A stretch of 64,000 nt of DNA, from assembly GCA_945643635.1 (NCBI GenBank), contig CALZFC010000060.1, positions 2,292,501 through 2,356,500 on the forward strand, written 5' to 3'. Positions 58,238 to 64,000 of the stretch are shown in pieces. The notes below the pieces were generated by a model. It was given only the letters and a program-made list of their open reading frames with translations, was not told the DNA's origin and did not search any database. Every line of letters begins with the position of its first letter. The first letter of the stretch is position 1. Made by a program: the position numbers and the translations under genes. Source of the DNA: Allodiplogaster sudhausi (Eukaryota; Nematoda; Chromadorea; Rhabditida; Diplogasteridae).

Positions 58238-59192
58238 TCGGCTCAATATTAATCCTCCGCCTGAACAGCATGGAAAAAGTCTAGCACACGCAAGAAACAA
58301 AAGTGATTAACAGTAAATGAAAATCCATAAACCGCTTTACAAAATGATTTAAAAAAATAACTTTATTTTAGCATTATTAATATTTGCTAAACTAAATTCA
58401 TATGTGACAACCAGGAAAAAAGAAAGGAAATGGGAATACTTCACCTGTTCAGCATTCTACATCTATCTATGCTTCTTGCGCATGCACAAGGAGGCCATGA
58501 ACCTCGCGCCGACACTATTTAATTTCGCGACATACTACGCGTATCGAATAACCAAGTCGCGCTCGTGTGCACCCTTTCCTGCTCTAGTGCTCTCATAGAA
58601 AAATGGCACGAGTTTCTGGCAGTTAAAAGATAAAAATGATCTCTATGGATGGAAGATGATCAATGCAAATTAATCAAAATCAAAGTATCAACATCACATT
58701 TAGAAACTGTGAACTTCCATATTATCTTTCAAAAAGCAAGACGTTTGCAGACGTTATATGTTCAGTTTTTTTCCCTTCACCTCACGTCTCAAGCGACGTC
58801 GTCTCGAGTAGTCATCAATATGCGAAGAGCAAAAGAAACTACTTTGTTAAATTAGTAGAGAAATATGGAGTCCACATATCCTAAAGGGACGGCAGACGAA
58901 TTATAAAAGCTTGCCCAGAAAGAAGACACTTTTCAGCAGAGCTTGACTACGAACCCTGCAATGGCTTTTTAGAGAACCAAAAAATTCTCAAAACTCTGAC
59001 TCACTTGAAAGTTAGAAGGTAAAACCACTTCCTCTTCCTAAGAATGCTAATCATGTAAAAGGTCGATGAAAAATATCACGACCCAAAATTTATTTTTATT
59101 GACCACATTTAAAAAGTTCGATAATGCACTCCGCAAAAAAGATGTTTTAACGAACATATTCGTGGAAGACATATCAAAAAAGGCACTCTCGG
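58238..59192. other. Spacer between the two channel genes
   Basis: Contains the promoter of the first copy and the 3' flank of the second. A plus-strand open frame at 58404-58598 has no recognisable domain. Nothing else seen. Confidence 0.4.
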
Positions 59193-62024
59193 TCAAGAAT
59201 CGAATATCATGAATTGCACGAAAATGGCCAAGTTCGCCAAGTGAAGTGCCATGACGACGATGAAGAGGAGCACGCGAATTGAAACTCTTGAAAAACTGCG
59301 GCCCACGCACGTCACTCGAGTCGATGCTGTCGCACTATAAATATACAGTAGTTTCAATATTCGCTATAAAAGATAAAATAGTGAAATTTTATCCATTCAT
59401 ATATGTGTGCACACTATAACCCTTATACTATTAATCAACTTTTTTCTCTCGTATATTTATTGGCATAAGATTGATGCGGATTACATAGAAATCCGTTTGT
59501 TAATACATACATATATGTATATATTGTATACTTGAACATACCCTAGTATACTCATTTTCCTTTCCTGGACTCCTGGAAAGGTTGATTCCAATATACACTG
59601 TCCACTCCCCCTTCACGTTGTTTTGGATGCGTTTTCGCCCGGCTTTCTCCATGTGCTGTGACAACATAATTTTGAATGAATTAGCGAGATACCTCAAGGT
59701 CTTGCTTCTCTCCAAGCTCCCCGTTAGGACGGAGAGCGGTTGCTTCGTTTTCTGCTCTCGCTTCTGTTGCTTTCTTGGCCACTTGCCAATGAGTACGACA
59801 GCTAGGACGGCAGCAGCCACAAGGGCAACCTCTGCAATGATGTAGACGGCTGAAAAGTGAGGAGAACAACCGGTGAGTCATCAAAAATGAAAGATTTTGG
59901 GCCTCAAAGTAACAAACAAAGTCCATGCAAGAAGCAAATGATGAAGAAACACAGCAACCTAGAATGGGCAGCTTTTCCGACTTGGGTAGCGAGTCCGAGA
60001 GCGTCTGAGTAAGTACCATCAGAGACATCAGAGCGGCTAGGCCAAGTGATGTCTCAAATGAGCAATCTATTGAGCTGTTTTTTTTGTTGTTGTTAGACAT
60101 GTATTCCTGCTCGGGTTTTATGAATTCGAATTAATGTTATTAAATAACTTTGAATGTAATTTTTCACTACCGACCGCATTACTGGCCACCATGTCGGAAT
60201 CGCCAGCAAAGATGCCGATGAAGGAGAGAAGGCCGAGCACTAACACGGGCTCAATAATAGTAGCTATCCAGAAGGTGGGACGGCGGCGGAGGATCACGGG
60301 AAGTTGAGCCTAGGAATGAGGAGGTTTTCTCAATGAGAACTATTTAGTAACAAAAGATAACTATTTAGTAATAAAAGAGAACTATTTAGTAACAAAATAA
60401 CTATCTAGTAACTAACGAGAACTATTTAGTAACAAAGTAATGAAATGCACCAACCATGCTCATGCCCCTGAAGCTAGTGTAGAAAGTGTCGTTGTCCCAC
60501 TCGTTTGAGGATTGAATCGCCTTTAAAAGTGATATGAGAGATATTTTATGCATTCATATAATTTTATATCATTTTTTAAGGTATTATTTCATTACCAAAT
60601 TAGCTACATACGTCATAGTTGCCCGCCACTGTGATTGCTGCTGTAATCTGGAGCTCGCTTGAATCGTATGCGTTGAGGCCGAAGCAGAGCTCGCAGCGTT
60701 GCCGGTCGAAAGGAAAGAGGGCGAACTGAAAGAGAGCGAACTGAAAGAGGGCGAACTGAAAGAGGGCGAGCTGGAATCTTTACCTTCAACAAGCAATTTT
60801 TGAAATTAATCTTCATTCAGAAATGCTGATATTAAATACATATATTTATTATTTAAATATGCCTTTTTATTTAATATACCAACATCAAAGCCGCAGAAGA
60901 AGCTCGTGGTAGACATTGCAAACATTCGCAGAGAGCCGTTCGAATAGATCTGTAAGATCTACCTGATTTAATGTGTTTGAAATTATTCGATACCAACCTT
61001 GACATTCTGCTGAAAGTCCTCCTGGCCCATAATGATTTCGGAACTGAATTATTAGAACTTATCTAATTTATTAAAGTAAACATTTAGAAAAAAAAACACA
61101 TTGCATCCTTCAAGTTTCCCGAATTTATCTCTCCTACCTGTCACACATGAATATCTCAGGAATTCAGAGCTTGTTGCGATTGAGGAAGAAATGGGAAATG
61201 CCATCGTGATCGTCGGGTCGCCACGATATGCGAGGATCTCGCCAATTCTACGCAAAAAATTGGCTCGGGCATTTGAAGAGTCAGAATCCAAGAATCTCAT
61301 ATGTATGTATGTATGTAGGAATAGTCAGCGTTAATAGGAAAAGACTTTATCTCTCTCTCTCTCCTCTCTCCCTCTCTCTCTCTCTCTTTCTCTCTCTCTT
61401 TTTCCTCTCTCTCTGTCTCTCTCTCTCTCTCTCTTTCTCTTTTTCTCTCTCTCTCTCATTTCATATCCCGCAACGAGTAACGATGAATGTAATAGAAAAG
61501 AGAGAAACCACATAGAATGCAATGGTGACGCTGAATTGGTCGTTCTTCTCGCTCACCGAGATGAGCCGCACGAATTGGATATCGAGTTTCACGACGGCTG
61601 CCGGGGGGTCCGCGCCGTGCCGACTAGAGCCATTTGTGTCAGCCACTGCACAATTCAATTGTCTTTCATTGTCTATCCCTCCAAGACATTAATTGTCACG
61701 TAAGCGTCACCTGTTGAATAGTACGGCGCAACATATGCGTCGTAGCCTGTCATATTGAAGAGTTCGTATGCAAGCCGTTGTGAGGCGCCTGGGCGGAAAT
61801 AATGATCTTTTTTTTTAGATCAAGAGCGGGCTTAAAGGAGGACGTTAATGGTAAATAATTAATACAGGCCCGAATTTGATGCGAGGAGCCACCTTCTTTA
61901 TCAGTGGCTTTTACATAAAAAGCAAAAGAGAATAGATGAAAAGCGAACTTGTGCTACATTTGCTGGCTATAATCTGATGAGCTGCGAGCGACAAGAGAAG
62001 AAGCGCCGCCGAAGTGACGACCAT
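59193..62024 (-). CDS. Cys-loop ligand-gated ion channel subunit (second copy) with in-frame TGA
   Basis: Tandem paralogue of the preceding gene with the same exon plan. The ATG at 62024 starts a signal peptide (MVVTSAALLLLSLAAHQ). Next come SASQRLAYELFNMTGYDAYV, then LDIQFVRLISVSEKNDQFSV, then NWRDPRISWRPDDHDGISHF. After NKL the codon at 61164-61166 is TGA, where the first copy has TGG (Trp of NKLWIPEIF); reading continues IPEIFMCD. Beyond it everything is intact: SNGSLRMFAMSTTSFFCGFD, Cys-loop CGFD|FALFPFDRQRC (13 residues), TM1 after LPVILRRRPTFWIATII, TM2 SLGLAALMSLMVLTQTLSDS, TM3 AEVALVAAAVLAVVLIG, and TM4 RVLLFIVVMALHLANLAIF, then FDS stop. It is either a young pseudogene, a sequencing error, or a transcript recoded at the UGA. 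Loop-C vicinal cysteines are absent. Confidence 0.8.
60726..60773 (-). repeat. Tandem 15-nt repeat of a 3' splice site (second copy)
   Basis: Same unit as at 56832-56879, here with four CAG acceptors 15 nt apart: exon starts 60725, 60740, 60755 and 60770. Splicing GAT at 60884-60886 to 60725 gives the canonical Cys-loop. The others add FALFQ or LALFQ units in frame. Confidence 0.88.
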
Positions 62025-62429
62025 TTCGAGAGCGCGCTCGTCAGGCAAACGGCTGTCTCCCGTTTTCAGTGTCCTGCTCTGAAGAACATTTCGTTAACGG
62101 AAGAAGCATTGGGTGATAGATGAAGTTTTTGCTTTCAATAGCGAACAATGCATAATATATTAATAAAAAATAGCCATATATAAAATAAATAAAATAAAAT
62201 AAATATTCACACTAAAAGAGAATGATAGACGCTAAAACTTATTCCATCTGGGGCGTGTTTTCTTCTCCTATTTTCTGCCGTACGCCCATTTTTTTGTCAC
62301 AACGGCTCTCGTGCAAGTGCGCAATATTTCATTAGGGTTCAAATATCGAAAGATTAACCTCTTGGGCCATTTTCTTGCCTTTCTCCCCCTCCCTCTCTCT
62401 TTCTCTCTCTCCCTCTCTCTTTCTCCCTT

Positions 62430-62461
<32 letters not shown>

Positions 62462-63599
62462 ATTTTTACTAGTGTCGCTCTCGCTCTTTCTCACCCTCTC
62501 GCTCTCTCAATCTCCCTCTCACACTCTCTCTCTCTCTCCCTCTTTATTTCACATAGGAAACGTAGCTGGAACCACCCTTGCACCCTTACACGTCTCTGTC
62601 TCCCACTCTTTACTGCCAGAAAGAGGTGCCAAGCGAAATGGGATTAAAAAAAAAACCACATGCAATAGACAGACACATGTTTTCTAATTGTATGCAGCAA
62701 AGCATTCGATTATCATAGTTCTTTATTCATAACATTTAAAACGTCAACAAGGGAGCTATGAGTGCTAGTGAGATGGAACTTGTGTATCCAGTTTCTCGCC
62801 TAGGATATTACAAATCTCTGAATCGATGAAAACTAACATTGGGATAAACATTCAAATGGAAGATTGACGAGCTAATTCAGACGAGTTCCCTTTTTTCTGA
62901 CTGCATCATCTATCTTTATTCTGTCAAGATTTTGTGTTGAATAAATTTCCCACCAGAGCCTCTGAAAATCAGTTTTACCGCATGTTATATAGCGACGAAC
63001 AACAAAATGAGAACATGAGCGAGATATTCATAAGAAGCTTACGCATTGTATGAAACTAGCGAATGCAAGAAGACGAAGGTAGCTAACGATAAGAAAATTC
63101 TGGCGAACCTTCGAGCTTTTCCATAAGCGTTTAGTATATGAAATGTGAAAGAACCAACTTCTTCACGCGATGACTATTCCTATGAAGACATACATATGTA
63201 TGTATATGTACATATTTGCAAACTCGAGCAATTTTAAGCCTACTTATATTTGCAATATACACACTTCTACGGATTACACAACAAACATCGCTAAAATTTT
63301 CATTCTATCTCTCATGATTTCTTCCTGTAATTCTTGACATACATATGTATATGACATCGTTTAGGAGCTTCTTACTCATTGCTATCTCGCTCTCTCCATA
63401 ATTCTCCTTCTCTGTCTCCCCCCCCCCCTTACCTTCTCTACTGCATCGCACAAGAGTCAGTTGTATCTTCATAGAGACTAGTTAGATTGTTCGCAGCAAG
63501 GAACTTATTCATCTTGTGTATACGATCTCCGAACACCTCAAACATTGAATTTACATAGGGAGTACTTAAAAATGCGCATGTAGTATCTTGATACACTTT
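62025..63599. other. Intergenic
   Basis: Holds the promoter of the second channel gene and the 3' flank of the esterase gene. There is a (CT)n tract at 62378-62465 and a C run at about 63419-63428. No exon recognised. Confidence 0.4.
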
Positions 63600-63659
63600 T
63601 CAATCAAAATTTTTTGTGTATAAAATATAAGACTTTTTTAGGCGACAACAAAGTTGCAC

Positions 63660-64000
63660 CTTTTCTCGCATTCGTGACGTAGTGCTGAAGGAGAAAGCAT
63701 CAATGGCATCGCCTTCCGTCTTCTCCAACTTTCTCCATTCGCCCAGCGCGCTCGTATCCTCGCCGTTCGGGTTACTGTAATCGACATATTGTGTACCCGT
63801 GGTGTACCAGTAGTTTCATTGTTACGAAAATTAATTCTTTGTTTACACATAACAAAACAATGCAAAGCAAGGCTCATACATATGCTATCCCCACCCTTTC
63901 TTGATAAAGTTGGCAAAGTAGCGCGCTGTGACGTCTGCCATGACAAGGTCAGCACCGGCCAACTTGAATGGCGAGAAGAAATAATTGCAGTCGAAGAGGT
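63660..64000 (-). CDS. Carboxylesterase-like protein, 3' part
   Basis: Partial; it continues past the right edge. Two exons on minus. The first, 63895-64000, gives FDCNYFFSPFKLAGADLVMA then DVTARYFANFIKKG. The second, 63660-63774, gives NPNGEDTSALGEWRKLE and ends near SFSTTSRMREK. The pattern 'Met/Thr-x-Tyr-(F/W)ANF-x-K-x-G(N/D)PN', followed by a Trp a few residues on, is typical of the C-terminal part of type-B carboxylesterases, cholinesterases and neuroligins. The junction (GG|T AAC) keeps frame. The catalytic triad would lie outside or earlier and cannot be judged. The 3' end is unclear: either a donor follows GAAAAG at 63660, or the frame runs on to a TGA at 63600-63602. Confidence 0.55.

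Noticed and set aside
58404..58598. 64-codon plus-strand frame between the two channel genes
   Set aside because: No domain, antisense to neither gene and not joinable to other exons.

Overview
This is a window of an animal nuclear genome, most likely a nematode. Evidence for a eukaryote: every recognisable gene is broken into short exons by GT-AG (and several GC-AG) introns with TTTCAG-type acceptors, and the proteins are eukaryote-specific (TAF13, PDCD10/CCM3, SKP1, elongin B, NSUN4, ROMO1). Evidence for a nematode is weaker but consistent: compact intron-rich genes, a divergent chemoreceptor-like 7TM gene, divergent Cys-loop receptor paralogues, and dispersed intronic elements built around gcgcgaattcaaa. 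I cannot name the species. The window is saturated with (CT)n/(GA)n tracts; the long poly-Ser/Leu or poly-Arg/Glu open frames they produce are artefacts and are not annotated.

Layout. 1.1-6.3 kb: two minus-strand genes, TAF13 and PDCD10/CCM3. 7.2-9.0 kb: SKP1 on plus, divergent from CCM3. 10-29 kb: two tandem plus-strand ABCG half-transporter genes, ABCG5-like then ABCG8-like. Both have lost key ATPase residues. A complete minus-strand elongin B gene sits inside a 3.6-kb intron of the second. 30-33.3 kb: a 7TM receptor on minus. 35-39.6 kb: a mitochondrial NSUN4-type rRNA m5C methyltransferase on minus, divergent from ROMO1 on plus (40.4-41.4 kb). 41.4-51.2 kb: about 10 kb of CT/GA-rich DNA with no exon I can defend. 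51.3-53.1 kb: an unrecognised low-complexity protein gene on plus. 55.1-62.0 kb: two tandem minus-strand pentameric ligand-gated ion channel genes. The window ends in the 3' part of a carboxylesterase-like gene on minus.

How the genes relate. SKP1 and elongin B are both cullin-RING ligase adaptors but are not adjacent. NSUN4 and ROMO1 act in mitochondria and share one intergenic promoter region. The ABCG pair matches the ABCG5/ABCG8 obligate-heterodimer arrangement, but both composite ATP sites look degraded. The two channel genes are recent-looking duplicates. In both, the 3' splice site in front of the Cys-loop exon is repeated in 15-nt in-frame units, and the second copy carries a TGA exactly where the first has a conserved Trp codon.

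Exon limits were read by eye and checked for frame continuity where stated. Outer limits of first exons, UTRs and promoters are not defined by the sequence alone.
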